Shown here one piece after another: positions 50,628-61,262 of a stretch of DNA of 64,000 bases (the stretch's first letter is position 1; each line of letters begins with the position of its first letter). The translations under genes and the position numbers were made by a program. The stretch lies in contig CAJNDS010002531.1 of NCBI GenBank assembly GCA_905221605.1, positions 64,001 to 128,000 on the forward strand, in the 5' to 3' direction. Origin of the DNA: Symbiodinium natans (taxonomy: Eukaryota; Sar; Dinophyceae; Suessiales; Symbiodiniaceae). A model generated the notes under the pieces. The model searched no databases. It worked only from the letters and a program-made list of their open reading frames with translations, and was not told the DNA's origin.

Positions 50628-50710
50628 GCGGGGCTGCTCGCCTCGGCGGCGCTACAGACGGACGGTATTGAGTTTCAAGCCAGGGTGGTAAGGGCTAGGA
50701 CTCAGAGTAG
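50628..50710 (+). CDS. Candidate exon
   Basis: GGTAG acceptor. The frame reads AGLLASAALQTDGIEFQAR, VVRARTQS, with a GT donor at 50711 at the first base of a TTTAGGG array. GC-rich, alanine-rich helix. Confidence 0.5.
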
Positions 50711-50964
50711 GTTTAGGGTTTAAGGTTTAGGGTTTTAGGGTTTAGGGTTTTAGGGTTTTAGGGTTTAGGGTTTAGGGTTTAGGGTTTAGGCTTATCGAGG
50801 GTTTTAGGGTTTAGGGTTTAGGAATTCGGGTTTAGGGTTTAGGGTTTAGGGTTTAGGTTTTAAAAATACATATGAGGGTTTAGGGTTTAGGGAAACCTTC
50901 AGGGTTTTAGGGGTACGAGTCTTCATCCCTTGAACCCCGGCCCTTAACACCCTGGCTTGAAAAC

Positions 50965-51058
50965 CCTAAACCCTAAACCCTAAACCCTAAACCCTAAACC
51001 CTAAACCCTAAACCCTAAACCCTAGACCCTAAACCCTAAACCCTAAACCCTAAACCCT
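50965..51058 (-). repeat. CCCTAAA array
   Basis: About thirteen units, one CCCTAGA. Confidence 0.95.
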
Positions 51059-51224
51059 ATGACATACTCCCAATATGGCCCTTCTACTCGCTTAGGGGTC
51101 CTTGGAAAGGGTTTAGGGTTTCAAGGCAGGGTGTTATGGGCCAGGACCCGGAGGCCCTCATTTCCTTCGTTTAGGGTTGAGGGTTTAGGGTTTAGTTGGG
51201 ACCTTCTAGGAGACGGAGTAGGCC

Positions 51225-51286
51225 CTTGCTTCCTTCTTATAATCCCCTTAACACCAAAAAGGGTGCCCTTTTATTCCTAGGTTGGT
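51225..51286 (+). mobile_element. Partial AGCCCAGTGG-family element
   Basis: CCCTTGCTTCC, TTATAATCCCCTTAACACC and AAAAAGGGTGCCCTTTTATT match the right half of the family. Confidence 0.45.
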
Positions 51287-51589
51287 TTAGGGTTTAGGGT
51301 TTAGGATTTAGGATTTAGGGTTTAGGGTTCAGGGTTTAGGGTTCAGGGTTCAGGGTTCAGGGTTCAGGTTTGCGGAGGGCTCTACAAGGGTCTATCGCTA
51401 ATGCGGGTTTGGGTATGTTATGGGTTTAGGACGGTTGGTGGTTTGAATTTGGAGTTTAAAACTGGCTTTGGCTTGCGGTCATTCGGATGCGTGCTGCATG
51501 GGGTTTCGGGTGCAGGGTTATACGGCGTTATACGGCTTGCGGTTGTTTTTTGGTGGTTTTCATGTGCCCTAAGCCCAAAGCCCTATACA

Positions 51590-52092
51590 CCCTGCAACCC
51601 TAAAACTCTAAGACCCTAAAACCCTAAAACCCCAAACCCAATAAACCCTGTAAACCCTATAAACCCTATAACCCCTATAAACCCTAGACCCCTTCAAACT
51701 GCTCAGGAACTTGATAAACCCGATAGACCCGATAAACCCTACAACCCTACAAACCCCAGAACTATAATGACCCTAAAACCCTAAAGCCTTAAAACCCTAT
51801 AGCCCCAGACCCCATCAAAATGCTTGAAACTCTAAAGCTCTGAACTCCAAAAACTCTAAACCCTAAACCCTAAAGCCCTATAAACCCCCTAAAGCCCCAT
51901 AACCCCAAAACCCTATAAACCCTATAAAACCCTATAAACCCCCTGAAGCCCTAAACCCCATCAAAATGACCAGACTCTAAACCCTAACACCCTTAACCCC
52001 AAAACCCTACAAACCCCCTAAAACCCTATAACCCCCTAACATCCAGGACCTCCATGAACCCCACAAACCCTCTAAACCCCACAACCCTATAA
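51590..52092 (-). repeat. Degenerate CCCTATAAACC sequence
   Basis: Irregular units (CCCTATAAA, CCCTAAAAC, CCCCATAAC) over 500 bases, with two copies of CCCCATCAAAATG (about 51810 and 51957) suggesting internal duplication. Confidence 0.7.
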
Positions 52093-52098
52093 TCACAG

Positions 52099-52197
52099 GA
52101 CCTCCTTGCCGCCCTGGGGCGCCGCGGGGCAGTGACGGCCGCCTGCTGCCGGCTCAAAGCAGAGATACTGGGCGCGGTGGAAAAGCACAGAGGGGGA
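52099..52197 (+). CDS. Candidate exon, 33 codons, phase 0-0
   Basis: ATCACAG acceptor. The frame reads DLLAALGRRGAVTAACCRL, KAEILGAVEKHRGG. GT donor at 52198 immediately before a TTTAGGG array. GC-rich and alanine/leucine-rich. One of the best isolated exon candidates. Confidence 0.6.
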
Positions 52198-52330
52198 GTG
52201 GGTTTAGGGTTTAGGGTTTAGGGTTTAGGGTTTAGGGTTTAGGGTTTAGGGTCTAGGGCTTAGGGTTTAGGGCTTGGGGCTTAGGGTTTAGGGTTCACGG
52301 TTTAGGGTTCACGGTTTAGGGTTTAGGGTG
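52198..52330 (+). repeat. TTTAGGG array
   Basis: About nineteen units with TTCACGG and TTAGGGC variants. Confidence 0.9.
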
Positions 52331-52688
52331 TAGGTTCAGAAGGGTTAAGCGATGAGCCTTAGGGTTTAGGGTTAAGCGTATATCGTTTCGGGTTTGGGGT
52401 TTATGGCTTAGGGTTCCGGCGAGATGCGGAGCTCAGCTCCCTGCATCCAGGAATCCAAGGACCAATTGACGACGACCAGTCCGGAAGGAAAACTTTTCAG
52501 GCAACCTAGTGCCAGTGCTGCTCAGTTGCAGCATTTTGGGTTAGAAAACGGGCCCAGAAAAAAGCGTCTAGCACGGATAGCGCCACCTCACTGCTAAAGG
52601 CGCAGCCCACACCGAGCGCCCTGCTCGATGCTGTGAAAGGGTTTAGGGTTTAGGGTTTAGGGTTTAGGGTTTAGGGCTTAAGAACCCA

Positions 52689-53420
52689 TTGAAGCCTGGA
52701 GTTCTCTGTCGTCCACCCGCTGTGAAGACATCACACAGCACGACCCAGAAAGGGCTGTACTCGAGGCAAGCCGGGTGGGAATGTAAGTTCTGGTCTATGG
52801 TTTGTGAAGTGTCAGGGTTTGGGTGTTTGGGCCTAAAGGGTTGGGTTGAGGGTTGCTTTCTAGGGTTGTGGTTGAAGCAGTCTTGCAGACCAAAACATGT
52901 TCTGTGCGGCGAGCGTCTCGGATTTGTTGCGAGCCGAGTAGAGGCAGATTTCTAATGTTTGAGGGCTTTGTTGACTTCTGCTTTACTGTTGCCTACTGTC
53001 GGAGGTCCATACGGCTTATGCCATGAGGAGGTGTCTCTGTTGCATCTCGTGTGATAGGACTCTTGGTGATGCATGGCGCTAAGAAATGGGGTTGGTGTAA
53101 ATGCGTGTCCTGTTTTGGGATCCTGCTACACAACAACCCTGCTATATATTGCAAACTGCCCAACAGCGGACCTGCAAACAACCAATCTGGGTCCTGTTTT
53201 GCGACCTGCTCCCCCACGCAGGCGCCACAGGCTGTACGCGTTCGTGAGAGCGATGGTCCAGTGCCCGGAGGTGTGTTAGTTGAGGCTTGGGGGTTTCAGA
53301 AGGAAACTCGTTTCGATTTTCTGCTGTTTGTTAGAAATGCTTCGGGATGGTTAGGGGTAGAGAAAGAAGGTCATGCCCTATCGATGCGTTTGATTCTCGG
53401 AATTCTTCGGTCCAGCAACC
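52689..53420 (+). other. Unique region, coding status unclear
   Basis: Over 700 bases without telomere-type repeats. Overlapping open frames exist on the + strand (53051-53572, LLVMHGAKKWGWCKCVSC) and the minus strand (52993-53217). No family, no clear splice borders. Confidence 0.3.
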
Positions 53421-53436
53421 TCGAGCAAAAGAATAC

Positions 53437-53555
53437 CCCCCTCTCCCCCCCCCCCTTCCCCCCTCCCCCCTCCCCCCCTCCCCCCTCCCCCTCCCTCCCC
53501 CCCCCCCCCCCCTCCCCCTTCGCCCCTCCCCCCCCCCCCCCCCCCCCCCCCCCGG
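53437..53555. repeat. C-rich tract (CCCCCCTC)n
   Basis: About 115 bases of almost pure pyrimidine with C-runs up to 25. Proline and glycine frames here are artefacts. Capable of forming a triplex, i-motif or quadruplex. Confidence 0.95.
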
Positions 53556-53663
53556 CCCAAAGTTACAAGTAGGGTTGTCAGCCAAGCATAGATGCATGAA
53601 CTTGCTTCTTTACAGTGAGTTGAGTGTGCAGGTTCTAAGGTTAAGGACGTCAGATCCGAGGCT

Positions 53664-53763
53664 TACTACTATTTGCTTAAGAACCCCGTTAAAAAATGTG
53701 AAATATTATTTCTGGAAAAGTAATGTAGGGAGTTTTTGGGTTGTTCTTGAGTAAATAGTAGTT
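53664..53763. mobile_element. Inverted-repeat element, 'atttgctnaagaacc' family
   Basis: TACTACTATTTGCTTAAGAA and TTCTTGAGTAAATAGTAG are inverted arms. Left border GAG|GC and right border TTCAG|G fit the AG|G splice pattern of other introns here. Confidence 0.7.
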
Positions 53764-53871
53764 CAGGGTTTAAAGTGGGTTGAGTATACAGGCTGTTTAG
53801 GGTTCAGGGTTTAAGGTTTAGGGTTAGGGTCTAGGGTTTAGGGTTTAGGGTCTAAGGCTGAGGAAGTCAGG

Positions 53872-53975
53872 TTGGGATGTTCCCCCTTACACGAACAGTC
53901 CTTAAGAGGGATTAGAGTACCCCCCCCCTCTTATAATCCCCATGAAGGACTGGTGGTATGAGGGGAACATCCCAA
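53872..53975. mobile_element. 104-bp palindromic element with perfect 14-bp ends
   Basis: TTGGGATGTTCCCC (53872-53885) is the exact reverse complement of GGGGAACATCCCAA (53962-53975). Inner arms CAGTCCTTAAGAGGGATTA and TAATCCCCATGAAGGACTG also pair. Copies: 49129 and 45684. Confidence 0.8.
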
Positions 53976-54200
53976 AATTCAGGTCTGAGGTTGAGGGTTT
54001 AGCGTTTGGGGTTTAGGGTTTGGGGTTTAGGGTTTAGGGATGCTCCCGCAGCCCAGGTGCCATTTTCTGGATCGACCGTCGTGGCCACCTTCGCATCCCT
54101 TCGCCCACCGGCTGGGAGGATGTACGCCGCCACGGATTCAGGGTTCAGGGTTTAGGGTTCAGGGTTTAGGGTTAGGGTTTAGGGGAAGGGTCTAGAGTCT

Positions 54201-54446
54201 ACAAGGAGGGGCCCCCTTACTGTACTAGCTGCAGTTGTAAGGGACTTAGAACCCAAGTTAAGATCCCTACGACCCAATGCGCCCTTACTCTACTAACTAC
54301 AGTTATAAGGGACCCTAAACCCTAAACCCTAAACCCTAAACCCTAATCCCTAAACCCAAAGCCTAAACCCTAAACCCAATTTTTATCCTTATTCCCCGAT
54401 TCAGGGCCCTTACAACTCCACTGATAGCTTGGTGGGTCCCTCCTTT
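54201..54446. mobile_element. ACAAGGAGGGG-family element with internal duplication and CCCTAAA insert
   Basis: ACAAGGAGGGGCCCCCTTAC starts it. The word CTACGACCCAATGCGCCCTTA restarts a second left half. CCCTAAA units at 54307-54380 interrupt it, and GGGTCCCTCCTTTA ends it. Confidence 0.65.
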
Positions 54447-54553
54447 AGGCCCCGAATGTCAGCCGTCTGGCAAATGACATTGGGGTTTAGGGTTTAGGGT
54501 TTAGGGTTTCGGCACGCAAGTCGCATCGACGTAGTGACGATCCGACGTGCCAG

Positions 54554-54601
54554 GTGTTCGATGGTGAAGACGTGGCCTCAGACTACAGCAGTACTCAGCA
54601 G
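54554..54601 (+). CDS. Candidate exon, phase 0-0
   Basis: TGCCAG acceptor. The frame reads VFDGEDVASDYSSTQQ and ends CAG|GG. Acidic. The same frame is open upstream (DDPTCQ). Confidence 0.4.
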
Positions 54602-54628
54602 GGTTCTGCCCCTGATCCTTCCACCCCA

Positions 54629-54705
54629 ACCTCTAAACCCTAAACCCTAGACCCTAAACCCTAAACCCTAAACCCTAAACCCTAAACCCTAAACCCTAAA
54701 CCCTA
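54629..54705 (-). repeat. CCCTAAA array
   Basis: Ten units, one CCCTAGA. Confidence 0.95.
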
Positions 54706-55635
54706 AACCTTAACCTTAGAACCCTAAGCCCTTAAAACCTAAACACCCCCTCTCCGAAGCGCCCCCCGCCTGGCCTCTTCAACTCTAGGTTACTGAGGAG
54801 GCCCTTGGGCTATTCCCTTTGGGGGTTGGGGTTTAGGGTTGTAGGGTGTAGGACGTGATCTTCTCCAAATTACTCGTTCTTAGTCGGGACATAGGGGCTT
54901 GAGGTCAGAAGGTTGCAGAGGAGCTTCTTTAGGGTTTGGGGTTTAGGGTTTAGGGTTTAGGGTTTAGGGCACCATATCTTTCATTATTAAGTTTCATTGT
55001 TGAAGGGTCAGCCTAGATTCGTCCGGCCCCGAGGGGCGCCTGAACTTGCAGCCGGTACTCCACCTTTCCCCTATGAATCTAAATCTAAACCCTAAACCCT
55101 AAACCTGAAATCCTACACCCCGAATTCGTCCCCGAACCTCAGCCTAAGCCCCGCGGTGCATCAGGAAACTGTGGGGCCAGAAGAGGGTGCGGGTTTTAAG
55201 ACAGAAGCCTCTGGCACAAGGTTTTAAGGTTTTAGGGCTTGTGCATGTAAACCCTAATAAAGCCTGAAACCCTAAACCCTAGACCCTACTCGCGCCTTGG
55301 CCGCATGGTAGTGCCCCAGTCGTCAGGTGTCCATTGGGATCTACACCCTCGAGAATTTCAGCCCTAAGTCCTATAGGGTTTAGGGTTTAGGGTTTAGGGC
55401 TTAGGGCTTAGGGTTTAGGGTTTAGGGTTTACGGCACCCTAGACCTTAAACCAGAGGCTCTCGTGTTTGAGGGCTATATCTGAGTTCATACGATGCATGC
55501 AGCAACCCTGTACACATAGACCCCTACTTACCTTTCACTGAAGCCTTTTAGGCAAACGAAGCCTTGAAAGGGCCACTTAGAGGAACTCAGCCTCTCACAA
55601 TTGACTCGTACTGGGATGGAAGACATCTTAGGGTA

Positions 55636-55789
55636 GTTACATGGTCCCTGAAGGGAGGTTGAGGGTTTAGGGTTATAGGGGTTTGGGGTTTAGGGTTTAG
55701 GGTTTAGGGTTTAGGGTTTAGGGTTTAGGGTTTAGGGTTTAGGGTTTAGGGTGGGTTACAGGGGTTTAGGGTTTCGGGTTACATGATCC
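55636..55789 (+). repeat. TTTAGGG array with 12-bp near-perfect direct repeats
   Basis: GTTACATGGTCC (55636-55647) and GTTACATGATCC (55778-55789) match at 11 of 12 positions and flank about thirteen heptamers plus degenerate units. Looks like a target-site duplication. Confidence 0.7.
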
Positions 55790-56142
55790 TTATCCTCTTT
55801 AGGTGGGCCCTTGTATATGGCATATAAGGGGTATATAACGGGTCCCTGTTCAGACTAAGGGGCCATGTAGCAATAGCTACCCCTAAGAAAGTAGCAGGGC
55901 TACCCTGTGGCTCCCAAACCATTAGTAGTTATACCCCTTTAAATATAGGGTATTCCCCCCCCCCCCCCCCCCGAATACCTCACAAAAAAACCCCTAAACC
56001 CGAAACCCTAAACCCACCAAAATAGTAGGCCAGGTGGAGCCTCAGGAAAGGTTTTCAGGGATCCTTGCAGAGCATTCCGGCTCAAGTCGAGGGGGGCCTC
56101 TCAGGAGCCACGTGCCTTGGGGCCATTTTCTCTTACCAGCCT

Positions 56143-56275
56143 GGGCCCCCTTACTATACCAACTAGTTTAGGGTTTAGGGTTTAGGGTATAGGGTTTAGG
56201 GTTTAGGGTATAGTTGACTTAGAAGTGAATTTAGGATCCTTCTAACCCAAGTTTTTAACTTGGGCCCCTCGTTGC
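56143..56275. mobile_element. ACAAGGAGGGG-family element split by TTTAGGG units
   Basis: GGCCCCCTTACTATACCAAC, then a TTTAGGG/TATAGGG block (56166-56212), then ATAGTTGACTTAGAAGTGAA, TTTAGGATCCTTCTAACCCA, and TTAACTTGGGCCCCTCGTTG. The telomere-type block replaces the centre of the left arm. Confidence 0.65.
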
Positions 56276-56660
56276 ACTCTCTATAAGCATAGGCTACACC
56301 GGAATGCCCATTCCAAATTAACATCGGCCTCCGAGAGGAGAATCTCTGAGGTTGAGAACTTACAGCCACGGTTTAGGGTTTAGGGTTTAGGGTTTAGGGT
56401 TTAGGGTTGACCAGGGGCCTACGCGGGAAACGGCGGGGAACTCGCACACGTGCCAGCACTGGCCAATTTTTGACTTTTTTGTTAACCCCCCCCTAACAAG
56501 GTTCAGGGTTCGGAGCCTTCAGCCCTAAACCCGAAACGCTAAACCCTAAACCCTAACCCCAAACCCCAAACCCTAGACCCTAAACCCTAAGCCCTAAACC
56601 CTAAGGGATTCGGTGCCTCAGCAGCATAGAAACCGAGAGCGCAAGCAACCACAGCGGAGC

Positions 56661-57670
56661 ATGCGGCGGCAATGCTGGCTGTTGCTTCTGCCCCTAGCAT
56701 CGGTGTTCGTGTCGGCAGCTTGGCGAAGATGCCTGTTTAGGGTTTAGGGATGAGGGTTTAGGGTTTAGGGTCTGCCTTGGATGGATTTGTAGGGATTAAA
56801 ACTTGGGGGGGTTTCCGAAACTAGGGGAGCCTTATTGGTTGTCCTTATCAAAGGGAATCCTTCTGTTTGGGGTCTAGATTGGGTCCCTATTCTCCCTAAA
56901 CCCTAAACCCTAAACCCTAAACCCTAAACCCGCGTTTAGGATTTGGGGTTTTTGTCCAGTTAAAGCTGTCTAAACCCGTGGCCTCTGCGAACCCGATAGA
57001 AACCATTTTCAATCTCCCAGCCGTGCAAAACTCTGCCTGGGGTTTAGGGTTTCGGGTTTAGGGTTTAGGGTTTAGGGTTTAGGGTTGAACCCTAAACACC
57101 CCAGTACGACTCACCTGCGAGCAGTTCAGGTACGGCGGAACCCGCCGCGGCGCACTGCGCTGCGTGCTGCGAGCGAGGACCCATAGCAAGGGTTTATCTG
57201 GATTGCAGGCGAATTAGGGTTTAGGGTTCAGGGTTGAGGGTGTGGGCTTCAGAGTTGGACTTTGTTTGCTACAAAGGTTTTATAGTTTAGGGAGTTAATT
57301 TGGAATTCTTCGTCCTTTCTTAGGGTGCTGGGTGTTGGGGCTTAAGATGTGTAGGGCTGAGGGCATTAGTGGTTTGCAACTTCAGGCTATAGAATACACC
57401 CAAAACCCTACAAGGAGGGGCCCCCTTGCATACTAGCTATAGCTATAGCTAAGGGACTGAGAGCCTAATTTAAATTTAGGATCCTTATGACCCAACTTAG
57501 GGCCCTTGCCACTCTACTTGTAGCTTGGGGGCCCTCCTTGTAGACCCAAAACCCTAAACCCTCCACCCTAAACCCTAAACCCTATAAGCCGTAAGGAAAA
57601 ACGGAAGAGTCCAAAGCTGCCATCGCCTGAAATGTCCGCGTTGGGAGTCGCTGGAAATCCTTCAGATCTT
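56661..57670 (+). CDS. Start of a candidate secreted or membrane protein, three exons
   Basis: ATG at 56661 opens MRRQCWLLLLPLASVFVSA then AWRRC, a good signal peptide or anchor. The GT donor at 56735 is the first base of a TTTAGGG block. Exon 57130-57191 (TTCAG acceptor) continues in phase as YGGTRRGALRCVLRARTHS. Exon 57610-57670 (AAGAG acceptor) continues as QSCHRLKCPRWESLEILQI. An ACAAGGAGGGG element (57410-57541) lies in the second intron. Basic and Cys-containing. The family and remaining exons are unknown. Phase agreement over two introns supports it. Confidence 0.5.
57410..57541. mobile_element. ACAAGGAGGGG-family element, most complete copy
   Basis: ACAAGGAGGGG (57410) and CCCTCCTTGT (ending 57541) are terminal arms. 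The interior has TACTAGCTATAGCTATAGCT, GGATCCTTATGACCCAACTT and CTCTACTTGTAGCTTGG. Length 132 bp. Confidence 0.8.
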
Positions 57671-57677
57671 GTTTTAG

Positions 57678-57776
57678 GGATTGGGGTTTAGGGTTTAGGG
57701 TTTAGGGTTTAGGGTTTAGGGTTTAGGGTTTAGGGTTTGGGGTTTAGGGTTTAGGGTTTAGGGTTTAGGGTTTCGG
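57678..57776 (+). repeat. TTTAGGG array
   Basis: Thirteen units with one TTTGGGG. Follows the candidate exon end at 57670 and supplies the GT. Confidence 0.9.
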
Positions 57777-58197
57777 ACTCTGCGGCTCGGTGGTCTCAGC
57801 AGATGCTCTGGAGTCTGGGTTCAAGAAAGGACACTCGTCCGAAAAGATCATAATCCAGGGGTTAGGGGTCGGAAAAATGACTGAGAGTATTCCCTTCTGG
57901 TCCCTATATTTTTTTTGAAGAAACCTCCAAAACCCTGTTCCAATTATTCAGGCGCCTGCATTCTTCCCTTTAAGACCCAAGTCATGGTGGTGACCTCCGG
58001 GACCGCGTGAATTCCTGAATGGGTTTATGGTTCATATACCCAACTGGGGAGTATAGTAGTAATCGGTTTAAACCCTAAACCCTGAACCCTAAGCCTTAAA
58101 CCCGAAACCCTACACCCTAACAAAGCCTAAACCCTGAACCCCAAGGTTTGGGTTCAGTTGGTCCCTACGGAATAGGGGTGCCCGTGCCACCGGCAGG

Positions 58198-58241
58198 CCG
58201 TCACAGAGGAGGTTGTACGTACCTCGGCTCTTAGATACCAG
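58198..58241 (+). CDS. Candidate short exon
   Basis: CGGCAG acceptor. The frame reads AVTEEVVRTSALRYQ up to CAG|GG. Could belong to the gene starting at 56661, but the phase is not proven. Confidence 0.35.
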
Positions 58242-58394
58242 GGTTTAGGGTTTAGGGTTTAGGGTAGAAAACTTCAACATACCCCAAACCCATACCCCCT
58301 AACGTACAAAAGGAGAACAGAAGGGAAGAAAACACCATAACCCTTAACTTCCTTCAAGGGGTATGCCCGAGGGGTATTGTGAATATGTCTTAGA

Positions 58395-58475
58395 TAAACC
58401 CTGAACCCCAAACCCTAAACCCTAAACCCTAAACCCCAAACCCTAAACCCTAAACCCTAAACCCTAAACCCTAAA
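58395..58475 (-). repeat. CCCTAAA array with CCCCAAA
   Basis: Eleven units. Confidence 0.9.
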
Positions 58476-58905
58476 TGCTGTTGTTGGAGGATGCCCGGCC
58501 CTTTAGGAGAGGTTTTTTTTCTCTGTCTGAACCCAGCGGTTTAGGGAGTTAATGTTTGTAATATAGGCAGGGTTTATAGGGGAGATAGGATTTACAGGGT
58601 TTATTAGAGCGTGTAGGGTTTTAACAGGGGGTTACAAGGTTTTAAGGGGCGTTGCGGGGTTTATGAGGTTTTGAGCGGTTTTTGGGGTGTAGGGTTTCGG
58701 TTTTGGGTTTCGAGGACTTGCAGGGTTTTGGGATCTTGGGCACGCGAGTAGCATTTTCTCCGCAGATGGTTGGATCATAGCTGGGTTTAGGGTTTTTCGA
58801 GGTTTGAGAGGGGTGTGTAGGGGTTAAGGGTTTTGGCAAGATGGACTCGGAGAATATTCGAGTGGGATGCATCAGCAGCTGGACGGGTACTTGGGGTTCA
58901 TGGTA
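58476..58905. other. Degenerate repeat-rich region, no gene called
   Basis: GGGTTTATA, GGGTTTACA and GGGTTTT variants over unique sequence. The minus-strand frame 58642-58872 is proline/lysine-rich from repeats. Confidence 0.4.
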
Positions 58906-58911
58906 CTTACT

Positions 58912-58992
58912 AGCGAATGATTACTGTAGTTATAACCCGCTTGGAAGCCCCTTAAGTGCCCTAGTATGGTTCTATTTGGGTTATAAGTGCCC
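58912..58992. mobile_element. Hairpin element related to 20500-20597
   Basis: CTGTAGTTATAACCCGCTTG on the left and ATTTGGGTTATAAGTGCCC on the right are imperfect inverted arms. Flanked by CCCTAAA units. Confidence 0.45.
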
Positions 58993-59359
58993 TAAACCCT
59001 AAACCCTAAACCCTAAACCCTAAACGGGCTGGGTTTTTATTCCGCATGTACGGGTTTTTTTCCCCCCCTCAGCCTCCTGCACTGCCAAAAAAAGGCCCTC
59101 AGCCTCCTGCTGAGAAAACCCTAAACCCTAAAGCCGGATAATAAGTACCCTGAACCTCCAAGTAGCAGCCATGGAAAACGCAGTCCGCAGCACCCCCCCG
59201 CCCCCACGGGAAACGCCGTGGGCATGCTTCCGAAGATCTGGTGTGGGTACTGATGGAGGTAGCTTGCGTGTTGATTTTGATTAGGGTTTAGGGTTTAAGG
59301 TTGAGGGTTTAGGGTTTAGGGTGGATGTTTCTGGTGTGCAGGTTTGTGGTTTCTTGCGG

Positions 59360-59565
59360 GGAAAGGATTTGGAATCTTAGATTTGTCTGCGAAGCGGATT
59401 TTGAGAGAACTGCCGTCAGAGTGACCCTGTACAGGACTCCCGAGGATTCCGTCAACAATGGAGAAGCAGATAGCGCAGTTCTATCTTCGTCTCTAGTGTC
59501 GAGCGCATTTTCAGACATTTGCATGCCGTTTAAAGCTGGAACTGAACTCGCAACAGCCCAAATCC
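59360..59565 (+). CDS. Possible exon
   Basis: The frame reads GERIWNLRFVCEADFERTA, VRVTLYRTPEDSVNNGEAD, SAVLSSSLVSSAFSDICMPF without stop until a CCCTAAA array. The minus strand is also open across the region, so the strand is not certain. The + frame matches the orientation of all better exons. Confidence 0.4.
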
Positions 59566-59642
59566 CCAAACCCTAAACCCTTAAACCCTAAAGGGTAATG
59601 TGGTGGGATGTGCTGAGCTGAGCTGGAGGAGAGTGCCCTAAT

Positions 59643-59705
59643 TAAACCCTAAACCCTAAACTTAAACCCTAAACCCTAAACCCTAAACCCTAAACCCTAA
59701 CCCAT
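59643..59705 (-). repeat. CCCTAAA array
   Basis: Eight units with one truncated unit. Confidence 0.9.
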
Positions 59706-59727
59706 GAACCCTCAAATCCCCTCCAAG

Positions 59728-59777
59728 GCATCATCCAGGAGGAGTGCGTTTCCTATGAGGGCCACTGGTCTGAGGGG
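59728..59777 (+). CDS. Candidate exon
   Basis: CCAAG acceptor. The frame reads IIQEECVSYEGHWSE, with a GT donor entering a TTTAGGG block. Confidence 0.45.
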
Positions 59778-60199
59778 TTTAGGGTTTAGGGTTTAGGGTT
59801 TAGGGTTTAGAGGAAGATGGGCTTTCTGAAGGGCTTTTGCCCAAGTCATCCCAGCGTCTCTGTAAGATTAGGGTTTGGGGCTAGAAGGGTTTAGGGTTTA
59901 GGGTTTCCTAAGCAGTACCTGCCATGAAGGCCCTCTGCAAAGCCAAATTTCAAGGATGCTTGGGGGTAGCCTCGGTCTTGATATCTAGTTGACGACATGG
60001 CTTGGGGGTGTAGGGGTTCGGGCCAAGAGGGTGTATGGTTTAGGGCTTACCTGACGGGTTCAGTTGCAACGTGGGGGATTCCACGGCTGACATGCTCACA
60101 CTGTCAGCTGGGGCTCCTGCTCCTTCTCCAACATGCTCGAAAAGCGTCAGTCGGTTTAGGGTTTAGGGTTTAGGGTTTAGGGTTTAAGGTTACTTGTTC

Positions 60200-60845
60200 C
60201 ATGGTTTTTCACACATGCGGGAACCCGCGGACCCAAGAGCTCTATCTGCCGAAAGTTCTTCCCGCACGACGTTTCGCACCTGGTGCCTCTCACAAAGATG
60301 ATGCATGTGCTACATTTCTGCATGCGCACGGTCTGACTTGCTGTCGGCCGTCCTGTGCAATCTTTGGCCGCAAAATGTTTTTGGGGTTGGGGGGGGGGTG
60401 TGGGGGGGGGTGGGGTGGGGGGGGGTTAATCACGTCCAATCCCAAGCTCTTCACCTGAAGTCTCTGTAATAAAGGGTTGGAACTAGACTACGACTCTCCC
60501 CCCTTTTGCCCTAGACTCACTACGCCTCTACCTGGATATACGTTTCTTTGACTAGCGCGACCCACGCACCAGAGACATCTGCAACGAAGAGTAGAGATCT
60601 TGTGTCTCTTGCGGAAGCTGGCACAGCAAAGCTTTCGGGAATGGTGCATTATTGAAGAAACATTTTGCTTCTTCAACTTCTGGGTTCTGGGGTCCACATC
60701 CTCATCTCAAGAGCCATACAAGACATCACTGTCTTCCACAACACAAGAAAACGTCTGTCTCCCACATACAATGGCTCCTTGGCCGAAACCTTGTATTTAT
60801 TAACATTTTTCTTCCAAAACACCACGTTGGAAGTGAACCCGTGGT
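60200..60845 (+). other. Unique region, possible terminal exon or 3' region
   Basis: Open frames read RTQELYLPKVLPARRFAPG, ASHKDDACATFLHAHG (60216-60370) and, after a G-run (60388-60424), RKLAQQSFREWCIIEETF (about 60606-60800). No telomere-type units inside. Borders and frame continuity are not resolved. Confidence 0.35.
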
Positions 60846-61262
60846 AGGGGTTTAGGGTTTAGGGCGCAGGGTTTAGGGTGTAGGGTTTGGGTTTAGGGTT
60901 TAGACTTCAGGGTTCAGGGCCAGGGCTGAGGGTTGAGGGTGTAGGGTTTAGGGTTTAGAGGAGCTCCAGGTACAGTGACCCGAACCTTGGACTTGTCCAC
61001 GCTGGAGTCGGAGTGCGACTCTTTGGATACCCTCGAGGCATCTCCTGGGTTCAGGGTTTAGGGTTTAGGGTTAGGTCTAGGGTTTAGGGCTAGGGTTTAG
61101 GGCTAGGGTTTAGGGTTTAGGGTTCAGGGTGCAGGGGTTTAGAGGGATTTGGGGTTCTAGGGTTTTAGGGCTCTAGGGTTTTAAGGTTTTGGGGTTTGGG
61201 GTTTGAGTGCTTTCGGGCTATAAAGGCTTTCTCTGAGACACTTACGCCTGACATTAGGGCTG

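Noticed and set aside
53331-53597. Proline-rich or glycine-rich protein
   Set aside because: Translation of a C-rich tract on both strands.
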